A stretch of DNA of 64,000 bases from Prorocentrum cordatum (GCA_963575745.1 CAUYUJ010015014.1:143218-207217), one strand, 5' to 3'; counted from the first letter of the stretch, positions 11,246 through 21,640 are shown. Made by a program: numbers and translations. Notes: generated by a model from the sequence alone, not told the origin.

Positions 11246-11246
11246 T
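10725..11246. repeat. GC-rich simple sequence ending in (GAC)n
   Basis: GGGCC-rich sequence with long C runs (about 11,020-11,066) and a (GAC/CGA)n microsatellite at about 11,187-11,246. Poly-Asp and poly-Val frames through it are artefacts of the triplet repeat. Confidence 0.75.
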
Positions 11247-11404
11247 AACCGAAAAGCGTTTCACACACACGCCGAGGGATCGACAGATTTTGTCGCCTCC
11301 GCTTCACATCCTTCTCGCCTCCTTACCCCTCTCCCGATCACTCATACTCAGGCTAACTCTCAGACTCACCCGGAATTCATTTTTACTGGTACTCACATGG
11401 ACGA

Positions 11405-11985
11405 CGTGGCAGTTGGGTACCCCAAGGAGAGCCGCCACGGGGTGTTAGACGCCCAGATGGTGGAGATGTCTCAGGTGTTGTCAGTGTTTTGCCCCCGGAT
11501 ATTTGTTTTGAGGGCCCCACGGTCACCGCGACAAAGCAGGCCTGGCAGTTGAGCATTCCAAGCGGGAGTCGCCAGAGGGTACTGCACTCGCCCGTTCGCG
11601 GCCAGATTGCGAGGATGACTTAGGCGCTGTGTCTAGGTCTTGTCTACCCTGGTTTTTGTTGTCTACCGGCGACATAACAGGCGCATCACTTGGGTACCCC
11701 AAGGTGGAGCCGCCAGGGTGTGTTACAGGGTTTGTTACACCCGCACGTTCGCGGCGAGACTGTGGGTACGACTGAGGCGGTTTGCTTGTTCAGTGGCAGG
11801 GGCTCCTTTGCTTTCGGAGCAGATCGTGAGGATGCCCCGAGCGAGTCAGACGAACCGCTGCTGTAGGCCCCCCGGCCCCTTTCTTGTCAGAGTTCCAAGA
11901 GCACCTAGATGTAGAAGCATAGCACTCGGGCGCTCCAAGGGGGAGCCGACAGGCATCGCTGTCCCCAACTAAGATTCTATCTCCG
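11405..11985 (+). repeat. Degenerate tandem repeat with CTTGGGTACCCCAAG motif
   Basis: About four diverged units share an order of landmarks: (C/G)TTGGGTACCCCAAGG, then GAGCCGCCA(G/C)GG, then GCACTCGCCCGTTCGCGGC-like sequence and GAGGATGACTTAGGCG-like sequence. Near-palindromic CTTGGGTACCCCAAG occurs at about 11,690. No coding evidence. Confidence 0.4.
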
Positions 11986-11999
11986 AGGCACTCATCCGC

Positions 12000-13500
12000 G
12001 CTGGATAGTTCTACCGTCCCTATCCAGTATGTTTTGCAAACCGGTTGCTCGCATTCACCTTACCCCTCAGAGGCTTACCTGGAAAGCGTTTTCGAATTCC
12101 CTGGCGGTCACGGGCCTGACCGTGGGTGGGTATGCCTGAGGGGGAGACTGGGCCTGTCCCGTCACGATTCGCTCTGGCGCCGCGCGGGAATGCCCCGGCG
12201 GCGCACCGCGCGAATCGCAACGCGACCACGGGTGGGGGGCGCGGAGGGGGCGGGGGCTGGCCAGCGGCGTGACCACGAATATTCTAAACAACATGCTGTG
12301 GGTCGCATCCTCGCTGTCCCCGAGAGGCCCACTGGCCTCAGCGCGGCCGCGTGCACGTGGCGGTGGACGCGGCCGGGAACGCCGCCGAGGTGGGGCAGGG
12401 CGGCGGGGTCGTCATGCGCAGGCACAACCACACCAGCGGCACCGACCTCGACGACCTGGAGGAGGAGCCATCCGTGGGCGAAAAACAGATGAGGCATTCC
12501 AGAAAAGGCCTCGTCCTCGAGGGGCCCGGAAGAAGGCGGAGCGGCGGCGGAAGCCGGCAGAAGCAAGACGAGGCTATCTCCTCAGGCGGCAGACGACGAA
12601 CGTAACAATCTACCCCCAAAGAGATTGCAAGTTGTTTTGGTTCGGGGCCTTCAGGGTGTCGCTGACGGGGCAGGGGGGCGTGTAGGTGGATCTCAAGGTA
12701 GGGGTCTACATGGCCCACGCTGGTAAAAAACTGGGTTTTCCAGCGCCCCGAGTGGCGCAGGCGACGCAGGACGTTTGCGCCTCGGTCGGCGCGGGGGGTT
12801 CGCGGGCGATAGACAGATCCATATTCACGGCCTCGCGGGCCGGGCTGCTGGGCCGCCTGGGCCGCCACCCCGCGGATATTGGGCGTTGTTGTCGCGAATC
12901 CCCCGCGCGGAAGGTGTCCGCGGGATCGCGCCGTCAGAATCCAAACGGCGAGGGCGCAGATACAGATATGCTCGCCGCTCCCCAACCCAGAGTACCCAGA
13001 TGTTCGATGATATGAGTTTTTCTGCCGATGGTTTTTATTTGAATGTGGCCCTCGGGAAGTAGACTCTCAGGCCTCGTGACAAAGAACAGTGAGTCCGGGA
13101 CGCAAAACTACTCCTGGGGAAGCGGTCGAGACTGTCGAGACTTGTGTGGCAGCGGACTGACGAAATCATATTGGTGGATGTCTTGGTATCCGATGCATTG
13201 ATCTTGTCAGTCTGCGGTTTCCAATCGTATCCGTTCTCGGCCCGCTTTTGTATCCTGAGTTGTTGGTTTTTGTCTGCGGTCCCAGAGCTTGGCGAGGGCC
13301 CCCCGAGGCAAATCAGTGGCAACAAAACTTGCGCGCTGATTTTTCAAGATGCTGGAGGTCTGGGGAGGATCGGTGGTTTTCGGGGAGTGGCTCTGGCCTC
13401 CGGTGGTTGGTCTGAACGAATCGGGAGCCACCGGGACGCTTCAACATGGCGCAGTTGTTGTAGAGCGGCCTGAGCCCAGAAAATGTTTGGGATCCTCGGG
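12000..13500. other. Mostly intergenic; weak coding hint at 12,345-12,560
   Basis: One plus-strand frame at about 12,345-12,560 reads VHVAVDAAGNAAEVGQGGGV and GTDLDDLEEEPSVGEKQMR, which looks somewhat protein-like, but there is no domain and no splice support. The rest holds no recognised feature except a K-type motif near 13,095-13,140. Confidence 0.2.
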
Positions 13501-13518
13501 AAATCGGGTGGGTGGTAG

Positions 13519-13664
13519 GGGGGGCTGACCTGCATGGGGGGTCAAGAAAAGGACCCCAAAGGGGCCCTAAAGGGCCCCTTTTTGGGGCCAGCTGGTGCCC
13601 ACAAGGGGCCCTAAAGGGCCCCTGGAGGGCCCTCCCTGTTCTTCACCCCCCATGTAGGTCCCCC
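13519..13664. mobile_element. MITE-like inverted-repeat element M
   Basis: The left end GACCTGCATGGGGGGTCAAG and the right end, inverted, GACCTACATGGGGGGTGAAG match over about 20 bp. The interior carries two near-palindromes GGGGCCCTAAAGGGCCCC at about 13,561-13,578 and 13,605-13,623. Only one copy was seen in this window. Confidence 0.55.
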
Positions 13665-13828
13665 GCCCTTAGCACCCGCGTTAGCATGACGCTCTCCAGA
13701 GGCCTCGGGAGGCGCTCTCGAAGGCCTCGGAGGTCGTGGGGCGTGTCAGGACTGGCGTGGCGGTGCGCGTCTTAAGTAGTAAAGCATGGGAGCTTGGAAT
13801 GCCCTCGTAACTCCGTCCCATCATTGGA

Positions 13829-13986
13829 TTTCAGCCGGGCATGTCGCTCTACATGAGAAATGCTCAAGAATAGGAATAGCATAGTACTGTGACGATTTGT
13901 CGTGCTCTGTTGATTTGTTTGTTATGGTTGGACTCTGTTCGCGGTTCTTCGAAAATTCGCCTGTAGGAGGACATGCCCGACCTAAC
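13829..13986. mobile_element. MITE-like element, family A, copy 4
   Basis: Left CCGGGCATGTCGCTCTACAT, right GCCTGTAGGAGGACATGCCC followed by GACC-TA. The AT-rich interior is diverged from copies 1 and 2. The terminal TA is kept on the right; the left end has mutated to CA. Confidence 0.7.
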
Positions 13987-13989
13987 ATT

Positions 13990-14544
13990 AGAGTGTGGTA
14001 GCGTTGATTCGCGTCTTGTTATCGATGAGGTAACGCCATTTCGGCGCCGACTTAGCGTCGACCAGCGTCGATTCGCGTCGACTAGTACCGATTCGCGTCG
14101 ATGCGCAAGAGCCCAACATATTTTATGGGAGGCCCCCATGAGTTGCCACAGAAATGTGGTGCGTGCCAAGTCAGTCGAACATTTTTAGCGTTCGCTGGAA
14201 CGTCTGGCCTAGGGCTCCGCCGTGCATGGCAGTCATGAGTGGTGCCAGATGTTCTGCTTAGAGTTAATATGGGTCTATGCTCAGACAGCAGACTTCACTC
14301 CAAGCATGTTCTGAAACAGTAGTCCAGGCCCAGATACACAAGAGGCGCCCAAAAACAAGAGGCGCCCAGACAACGCCCAGGGTCCAGTCTGGATGCTTGA
14401 TTCCCTCAGACAAATGAGTTTGCTGTCTGCTTCAAAAGATTACTGACGGGTGCCGAGGACACAACCGTTGGAATCCATTTGGCTACAAACATCCTTCGCA
14501 CTCTGAACCCAGCCTTCGTTTCAGAAGTCTAACCTGCGGGGGTA
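13990..14544. other. Intergenic DNA with GATTCGCGTCGA degenerate repeats
   Basis: Positions about 14,010-14,105 contain several GATTCGCGTCGA-like units. The remainder has no recognisable feature. Confidence 0.4.
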
Positions 14545-14730
14545 CAGTGGAGGCCCATGCCAAGGAGCACCCTGCTTGCCTCCAGGGTGCCCTGGGTCTC
14601 GTTTCGTGGGTTTCGATGGGTTTGCCATGGAAGGCGTGACGCTCCCACACCGAACACCGATGGACGTCCTGGGGTCTCAGGGCGGGGTTTCTCGTGAAAA
14701 GGTCTCTTGCGGACTGGCCGCGACTTTAGC
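14545..14730 (+). mobile_element. Inverted-repeat element, family B, copy 1
   Basis: Begins CAGTGGAGGCCCATGCCAAG, then a CACCCTGCTTGCCTCCAGGG hairpin-capable block, GTTTCGATGG, GGCGTGACGCTCCCACACC and GATGGACGTCCTGGGGTCTC. Three other copies are at 18,195, 32,577 and 32,929. The right terminus is degraded in this copy. Confidence 0.65.
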
Positions 14731-15052
14731 GCCCCCGGCCGCGCGGCGGGAGCGAACGCCCCGCTAGGCCGGGGCGCGTGGGGGCGCCGGCCGGGCCGCG
14801 CCTGCTCTGCCTGCGTTGGCAGCTGCCTTCTCCTTTGCCTCGCCTCCCTTCGCTTCGGAGTCGTGTTCTGAGATCGCGCAGAGCGGGGGGTATGGAGATA
14901 TCTTCGCCCGAGTGGGCGGGCAGATATCCAGATTCGCCGCTCCACGAGCCCTCGGAGCACGACCCAGCGGCAGCGGATATGGCCATACTCTGGCGGCGCA
15001 CCTGCTCCTCCTTCCTTGGCCACGGGGCGACCCTATCGAGCCAGTCAAATTC

Positions 15053-15194
15053 GGCCACGCGCTGAGGGGGGTAGGGTGAGGGGGGAGGCTTATTAGAAGC
15101 ACCCCTGCTTCTTAATAGGTGCGGGCTATCTCTGTAAGAGTAAGGCTGGCGCCAACGCCTTTCCCCCTCCCCCTACCCCCTTCTGCGCGCCGCC
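15053..15194. mobile_element. MITE-like element, family J, copy 1
   Basis: Left GGCCACGCGC...GGGGGGTAGGGTGAGG mirrors right CCCCCTACCCCCTTCTGCGC...CGCC, so the ends are inverted repeats of over 20 bp with mismatches. A second copy lies at 43,920-44,081. Confidence 0.55.
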
Positions 15195-15499
15195 AAAAGA
15201 AGGGGTTCTCTATAGGAGGACTCACTGGTCGAGGAGGACGCCGACCTGAGGGCGCAGGCCAGGAGGTCGGGCTGGTGGTCCCGGCGCCGCGCGCCCCCCC
15301 GCCGCCGGCGCGCCCCCACCCCAGTGCATTGCGCGTGGGCGGCGTGGGGCGCCTGGGGGACGTGCAGCGCGACCTGCGACCAAGGCAAGGTTGGGGCCCA
15401 GACCCCTTCAAGCAATGAGGAAACGAGACGCCTGAGGGTCTTCACGCGGTTTATTCGGCTTGCGGGGGCCCTTGCCAGGCCTCGGAGCCGTCAAAAGAC

Positions 15500-15575
15500 G
15501 GTTGAGGATGAAAAATTGACCCCGGGGAGTGGGTCGAGATTTCTGGAGGTCGACGTCATGAAAAAGTGATGGCGT
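15500..15575 (+). repeat. K-type dispersed motif
   Basis: GATGAAAAATTGACCCCGGGGAGTGGGTCGAG..., then GGTCGACGTCATGAAAAAGTGATGGCGTCGG (quoted in part). Similar segments occur near 5,047, 13,095, 17,255, 32,505, 40,955 and 44,600, and inverted near 19,390-19,450. Confidence 0.5.
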
Positions 15576-15870
15576 CGGTGGTCTGGGGAGGGCGAAAGCT
15601 GAGCACAGGCAGCGGGAATGGCCGCCCGCGATCCGAGCCGATGCCCTTCGATTCGCCAGCTGGGGCGGCGCTTCTGGTTCACTGCGGTTCGCTTCGATGT
15701 CACGGCATCGGTCATGGCTCAGCCAGAGCAGCCAGAACCGGGCGCTCTGATATGATCCGACTTCGAGGCAGTTCGTAACGATTCGCTTGCGATTCGTTCT
15801 TTTCATGATCCAGAGAGTGGTGTACTACCTTGATGTGCCGATGTTCCACCACCACTACCATAGGTAGAAG

Positions 15871-16250
<380 letters not shown>

Positions 16251-17009
16251 CCTCCCCATCCTCCCTTTTACCCTGTACCACCAGTGGTAGTTGTGGGAAA
16301 TAGGCCCATCACATCTGGGTCTCCCAGATTGACTCAGTGTAGAGAGGGTCGCGAGTCTTGTGTCGCGACGGGGGGTTTGCGCAGAAATTGTCTGCCTTCG
16401 GGGTTCTGGGCACCTAACAAAGGCGGGGGCGATCGAGGAGCGAAATAACGCACAAACGTAATGTTTGTTGCGCAGTAGTGCAAAGTAGCCCAAAACAGCA
16501 AAATAACGCGTACACTTGGAAACAAATCACACGAATGCATACACCGAATGCATAATCGCTAGAGCCGCGCATCTTTCTTTCTTCGGCGCTGGGCTCTGGC
16601 GGTGCCTCGGCGCCGCCTTGGGCGCGATCCGCGCGTCCGGGAGGAGGGTTCAGCGCCGATCCAGAATCGCAGAGAGATTATGTTGGCGCCTCCTCCTTTT
16701 TCTAAACGAGGATGGTGCACGTGCACCGACCGCGCAAGGCTCGATGGTATTCATATGACATGCTGGGGTTGGTACCCGAGGGGGCGGTTATCATCCCTAT
16801 GACTATGGGTGACGGCCCTATGAGGGCTGAATCTTAGGTGCCGAGTGCTCGTGGGCTAAGTGCCGAATAGCGCGGTCAGAGAATATGGTGCACGTGCGCC
16901 GATCGCAGGCAGGCCCATCCCGAGCCTATTGTCCGTGATTAGAATTCTCTGGCACCTGGGGCAGCGATGCACACGTGGCATCCAGACGGGGCCTGAGCAG
17001 ATGGCCCCC
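16251..17009. other. Intergenic DNA, nothing recognised
   Basis: Moderate GC, short frames, no repeat family assigned. Confidence 0.45.
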
Positions 17010-17215
17010 AGACTCGGCCCCTCGGTGGAGCTGCCTACGGAGCCACGAGACGCTGTACTGGGTGGGGGAGACGCACGCGGGCTGCGGGATTCGGACCCTC
17101 GGTGGAGCTGCCTGCGGGGCCACGGCAGCGCGGTACTGCGCAGGGGAGACGCATGCGGACTGCGCCACGGGACCCTCGGTGGAGCTCCCTACGGGGCCAC
17201 GAAGCGTTGTGCCCC
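17010..17215 (+). repeat. 77-bp satellite, three diverged units
   Basis: GGTGGAGCTGCC(T)ACGG...GCCACG recurs at 17,024, 17,101 and 17,178, exactly 77 bp apart. The unit is the reverse complement of the unit in the large array at 25,278-27,128 (shared GGTGGAGCTCCCTA(T/C)GGGGCCACGA and GACGCATGCGGAC-type blocks). These copies are much more diverged than the large array, so this is an older or independent seeding. Confidence 0.8.
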
Positions 17216-17305
17216 TCGCGTCGGGCAACAAACGAGGGAAGGTTTTTCTTTGACGGAACACTGGTCCCGGGGGAATGGGTCGTGACCCAGGGGGGTCGAC
17301 GTTGT

Positions 17306-17539
17306 GACAAAGTCATGATGTCGAGGGTTTGGATAGGGGTTGAAGGGTCCCGCTTCACCACCAATACATCGGCGATGCGGTTCGATGTGGAGCCCGATAT
17401 TCTCCTCGTGGACGTTGCCGATGACAAAGTCATGACGTCGAGGGTTTGGATAGGGGTTGGAGGGTCGCGCTTCACAACCAATACATCGGCGATGCGGTTC
17501 GATGTGGAGCCCGATATTCTCCTCGTGGACGTCGCCGAT
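17306..17539 (+). repeat. 117-bp tandem duplication (repeat I, locus 1)
   Basis: Positions 17,306-17,422 and 17,423-17,539 are near-identical. Both begin GACAAAGTCATGA(T/C)GTCGAG and contain GGCGATGCGGTTCGATGTGG and CCCGATATTCTCCTCGTGGA. Related diverged sequence (GATGCGGCTC(G/C)(A/G)TGTGGAGCCTG... GCCGATGCATCG) occurs at 33,360-33,560 and 51,780-52,000. It reads through in several frames but no domain is seen. Confidence 0.75.
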
Positions 17540-18100
17540 GCATCGACGGATGCGTCGAAGAGGCGGCAAGATTTTGCGAACATTTCTACTCCGATCCTGT
17601 CTGGGAGGCCTCTGGCACATGCACCGAGCGTGGCCAGGCCAATCCTGAGCCCAGGATCGGTAACAGCGCCCTTCTGGCTCCAGGGGCAGCGTTGGGGGGG
17701 AATGGCTGGACCTGCTCGGCGTGATTTGCTGGACTTCGGCTGCTCGTTGCTCTCCGTGTGGGGAGGGAGGTGCAGGAACAAGAGGCGGAGCAGAACGAGC
17801 AGCGAAGCGCAGGCACAACGAACAGCTTTTAGGTCCAGCCCTGCGCTGGGGGGAATGGGCTCAGGGGCGAACGCGTCGACCCCCGATATGCGTGTGTATA
17901 AATATATACTTATATATATACACATACATACATACAGTGCCGCTTTTTAATACATGCTCCGCGTGCGGATCATGTATCAAAAAAGCAGGGAGTCAGTATG
18001 AAAAACAACGGTGAGTTCATGCATAAATGCGTTCACAAATTAATCGTGTAGTAAAAATCCTAATCCTATGTGTTAAATTCTGCCCCGTATATATGTTGCT
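17540..18100. other. Intergenic DNA with TA-rich microsatellite
   Basis: Positions about 17,893-17,936 are ATATATAC/ACATACAT simple sequence. No gene recognised. Confidence 0.5.
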
Positions 18101-18194
18101 CGCTCATCGCCGATAGGGACCCGAAGGCCCGCCCTGCTCCCGTGACCGGGCGGTTTCGCTATCGAGGGTGTGTCGCCGATCTGTCGGCGATGTG

Positions 18195-18370
18195 CAGTGG
18201 AGGCCCATGCCACGGAGCACCCTGCTCGCCTCCAGGGTGCCCTGGGTTTCTCGGGTTTCGATGGTCGTGCGACGGTGAGCGCGACGTTCCCACACCAAAA
18301 CTCGATGGACGTCCGGGGATCTCAGGGTTGGGTTTCTTGTGGAAGGTTTCTCGTGGTCGGGCCCCCACTG
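18195..18370 (+). mobile_element. Inverted-repeat element, family B, copy 2 (nested)
   Basis: Left CAGTGGAGGCCCATGCCACG, right GGTCGGGCCCCCACTG, so the ends pair as CAGTGG(A/G)GGCCC. The flanks 18,110-18,194 and 18,371-18,425 join to match an uninterrupted relative at about 28,150-28,290 (TCGCCGATCT(G/T)TCGGCGA, then TCGCTGG..., then a C run and TGAGC(C/T)GGTCCCCC). That locus serves as the empty site and fixes the element's limits. Confidence 0.75.
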
Positions 18371-18744
18371 CGTCGCCGATCCCAGGTCGATGTTCCCCCA
18401 CTGAGCCGGTCCCCCCCAAGCGTTCCCCCCTTTTGGCTTTGCCAGGGGGTCACGATACACCAACCGTGGGACCCAGATCGGCTTTTGGCCGTCTCGTCGC
18501 CCGAAAGGCAAGCAGTCGTCCACGCGCAAGATCGCCACGCCGCAGGCGAACGGGGGGAATGCGTGCACCGGTGAGACCTTGAAGACTCAGACGTGCCAGA
18601 TAACGAAATGCACGACCACCTCGACGACCACCACCAGCCTGGCGGTGCGCACGAGGTGTCCGGCGGCGGGGGAGGCGGGGCCTTGTGAGAAGGCAATGGG
18701 GGGTGTTCACGCTGATTTTGGCAGGAGGGCCAAAACTTAAAGCA

Positions 18745-18860
18745 GGAATAGGTGCCGATACAGTTACCTTTGCCTCGTATTCGCATTTTTGGAGCCTCCT
18801 GGGAGGCCCTCGTCGCCAGGGCTGGATTCGCTTCGAACTTCTGGTGTAGCTGAACCAGTC
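18745..18860 (+). mobile_element. Inverted-repeat element, family C, copy 1 (truncated)
   Basis: Left end AATAGGTGCCGATACAGTTA, interior TGGGAGGCCCTCGTCGCC and GGCTGGATTCGC, then divergence. Full-length relatives are at 19,930, 37,275 and 45,795. Confidence 0.55.
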
Positions 18861-19039
18861 TTTCTTTGCCCTCCAAAGAATGGCATCAGGACATTTGCAT
18901 TCATCATATGGTCGAGATGTACAGCCGTCTTCGCAGGTGGTCTGGAGGACTACCTCCATTGCGCTCCCTGGAATGTCAGTGTCAGAGACTCTTCCGCCTT
19001 CCAAGAGAACTAATGCCTCCTTAAATAACAAGGGCCGAT

Positions 19040-19751
19040 CTCCTCAGCGTAGACTGCTCCTAACTCTGAGCAAGGGGCGTCGCCCCTCCGAGCGCCCCGC
19101 CAGCCAGCACCACCACCACGGCCACAGCAACGTCAGCAGCGGCAGGCTTTCGCACTCCCAGGTCGCAGTCGAGGCCCGGTCGGCCTGGTCGGGCGTTGCC
19201 GTGCGCGGGCGTTCCTGCCCCAAGCCCAAGGCGCCCCCCGTGATTGCCATGCAGGGAGGCGCCCCGCGGCCTCCCGGGCACCCCTTGCCGCGGCACAGAG
19301 GGCCTCTATGGGGCTCCAGATCGAGCGACCATTCGGGGGTCTTCCCGGGCCAGGGACGCCCAGACCCCCGACGTCGTGTTTCCTTCACGACGGCGGCCCC
19401 CAGAGCTCGGGACCCAGTTCCCCGGGACCGGTTTCTCCTCCCGCGTCGTTTTCTCGACGGCCCCGACGAGGCCCAGGAAGGGCTCCCGCAGGCCGAAAAC
19501 AGCGAAAGGCTGCCCGTCTTGATTTTCCTGCACAGCGCGAGGAGGTCTGGGCAATGCTGGCCCCCCCACGGCATCCGAGCGCGCCGCCAGCCAGCACCAC
19601 CACCACGACCACCACGACGACCACCAAGAAGGTCGTGAAGGCGGGCTCCCCGCGCTCCGCAGGCGCGGGCGCGCTGGCGCTGCTGCTGGCGCTCGTGGCG
19701 GCTCGGGCGCCGCTCTGAGGCTCCGGCGGCGTCGGCTGCGCCATACAGATG
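19040..19751. other. GC-rich DNA, no gene recognised
   Basis: A CACCACGACCAC-type trinucleotide stretch at about 19,597-19,630 produces Thr or Val-rich frames. A K-type motif in inverse orientation lies near 19,390-19,450. No domain is seen. Confidence 0.4.
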
Positions 19752-19890
19752 AAGTTTTGGCGCCCCACGCGGATTTCTCAGAACCGAGCTCAGCCCCGCC
19801 CCCCCCGCGGCGCCTCCGGCGCCGCCCCAGCGCCCCAGGGAGGGGGGTCCAGTGCGGATCCAAGAAATCTGGGCGGAGCGCCCAAAGTTT
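19752..19890. mobile_element. MITE-like element, family L, copy 2
   Basis: Long imperfect inverted repeats of about 45 bp: left AGTTTTGGCGCCCCACGCGG...ATTTCTCAGAACCGAGCTC, right (inverted) AACTTTGGGCGCTCCGCCCA...GATTTCTTGGATCCGCACT. The centre is GGCGCCTCCGGCGCC. A half copy is at about 20,290-20,390 and another copy at 6,149. Confidence 0.7.
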
Positions 19891-19929
19891 AGTTTTGCTT
19901 ATGGCGTTCTCTTGTTCTAGAGACTGAGC

Positions 19930-20085
19930 GCAGGTGCCCATACCGCTGCCCTTTCCCTCGTTTTCCCCACCTTGGGGCCTCCTGGGAGGCCCTCGTCGCC
20001 ACCGCTGGATTCGCCTCGAGATTTTGATCCGAACGCACCCTGGGAGAGGCCCCGGGAGTCGCGGTATCAGTGCCTGTTGGTTTCT
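19930..20085 (+). mobile_element. Inverted-repeat element, family C, copy 2
   Basis: Left AGGTGCCCATACCGCTGCCC and right (inverted) AGGCACTGATACCGCGACTC pair. The interior carries GGCCTCCTGGGAGGCCCTCG and CCACCGCTGGATTCGCCTCG. Similar full copies at 37,275 and 45,795 keep both ends. Confidence 0.6.
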
Positions 20086-20289
20086 TGGTTTCTTCATTTC
20101 GAGGCTGCTTAATTTTCGGTGCGGCGATAAGCCGGGTCATCGGGCTCGTCCTCCCCCCTTCCCTCCCAAGATAGTTTCGCCCTGTCGGTTGAGCAGGTCC
20201 AGACGTATCTTTAGGCAGTCGCCCCCCCCTTCCCCCCTCCCGGGTAACCCAGGTTGCCTCGCTCGATGAAGAAGAAACTGCGAAAAACA

Positions 20290-20390
20290 CGAACTGGCGG
20301 CGCCTCCGGCGCCGCCCCTGGCACTCCCCGCGCGCCAGGGAGGGGCTCCAGCTCAGATCCAGGAAATCCGCGCGGACAGGCACAAGTGCA
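20290..20390 (+). mobile_element. MITE-like element, family L, truncated copy 3
   Basis: Keeps the centre GGCGCCTCCGGCGCCGCCCC and the right arm (CTCAGATCCAGGAAATCCGC). The left arm is missing. Confidence 0.5.
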
Positions 20391-20494
20391 ATTTTATGCG
20401 TTTTTGTTTGTCTCTGTATTTGGAGACGGCCTGGGAGTCTGAGGTGGCCCAGCATTGGTTCTGGCATTGTCACTGGATTCTAGTTTTGTTATTC

Positions 20495-20819
20495 CTTTAA
20501 ATCCAGATTTAAATGATCCAACGCCGGGTACGTCGATTCACTACATACATTCATTTAAATCTAGATTTAAATGATTTCCACATGCCCCCTTCCAGCTTCA
20601 TCATTTAAATCTAGATTTAAATGACTTCACACACGTCATCTATCTGAATCATTTAAATCTAAATTTAAATGATTTCCATAGACCTGACCTAGCTTCACCA
20701 TTTAAATATAGATTTGAATGATTTGCATACACCGCATCTATCTGTCATCATTTAAATCTAGATTTAAATGATTTCCATACACATCCACTGCCATATCATT
20801 TAAATCTAGATTCAAATGA
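20495..20819. repeat. Left palindrome array (7 copies, ~48-56 bp spacing)
   Basis: Copies start at about 20,495, 20,551, 20,601, 20,649, 20,697, 20,748 and 20,796. The core ATTTAAATCTAGATTTAAAT is its own reverse complement and is usually extended by TC/GA on each side. Spacers are GC-richer, not identical, and often contain CATCTATCTG or CCATACAC. The constant spacing suggests a protein-binding array or a replication or transposition end. Confidence 0.85.
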
Positions 20820-20883
20820 TTTCACTACACTCACGTGTCGTCAGCCTTCTCGAACAACGCGAATTTTACCATCAGCGAGCAGA

Positions 20884-21190
20884 GGGAAGAGGAGGAGGAG
20901 GAGGACGAGGAAGAGAAGGCAGAGGCGTTGGCGGAGACGGAGGCGGAGGCGGAGACGGGGCGGAAACGGAGGCGGAAGCGAAGGCGGAGGCGGAGGCGGA
21001 GGCGGAGGCGGAAGCGGAAGAGGAGGAGGAGGAGACAGGAGGAGGAGAAGGAGGAGGAGGAAAAGGAGGAGGAGGAGGAGAGGGAGGAGGACGAGGAGGA
21101 GGAGAAGGAGGAGGAGCAGGAAGAGGCGGAGGGGGAGGAGGAACAGAAGGAGGAGACGAAGGAAGAAGAGGAAAAAGAAGAAAACACAGA
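20884..21190 (+). repeat. (GGA)n / GGCGGA purine tract
   Basis: About 300 bp of GAGGAG, GGCGGA and GAAGAG repeats, then an A-rich end at about 21,206. Poly-Glu and Arg frames are artefacts. Confidence 0.85.
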
Positions 21191-21249
21191 AACAGAAAAA
21201 TAGCACGAACAAAAAAAAAACAAGGCGAAAACGAAAAAGCGAGCAGCGA

Positions 21250-21640
21250 CCTTGAAAATACAAACCCTGAGGGACCTTGAAAACGACCTCAAACTCTACT
21301 CTGACGGACCTGAAAAATCTCAGCTTTGGGCGGTCTCGAAAATCCGAGCCTTAAACAAACTTGATGGCTCGAAACGCCCCAAAAAATCTTGCAGCGTGGG
21401 TTGGAGGGAAACCAGACACAAGCACGCGGAAGCGCGGGAGGCACAACGGAAGGTAAGCGGGCTCGAACATCGCCGGTTAAGGCGTTTCGAAAATCCGGTA
21501 AGGCGGCTGGAAATTCCATTTCGGGCTAAGGCGGCTCGAACATTCGGGTTAAGGCAGCTGGAAAAATTGGACTAAGACGGCTCGAAAAATTCTGGCCTGG
21601 AGGCCTGAAAGCGCGGGAAATCGAGGCTCGAACTGACAAA
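21250..21640 (+). repeat. Degenerate minisatellite AAGGCGGCTCGAAAATTC
   Basis: Drifting units of about 26-28 bp (GGTTAAGGCGGCTCGAAAATT-like) from about 21,460 to 21,600, preceded by looser CTCGAAAATC units. No coding signal. Confidence 0.5.

Noticed and set aside
17035-17925. Overlapping 282-296-residue frames on both strands
   Set aside because: They run through 77-bp satellite units and the 117-bp duplication; the repeated peptides simply mirror the DNA repeats.
18870-19030. Short plus-strand frame ending near a splice-like site
   Set aside because: MEPPGRPSSPGLDS-type frame overlaps the decayed family C element and shows no domain.
20495-20819. CRISPR-like array of repeats and spacers
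   Set aside because: Short regular repeats with different spacers look like CRISPR at first sight, but the repeats are perfect palindromes of 20 nt, spacers vary in length, there are no cas genes and the DNA is eukaryotic.
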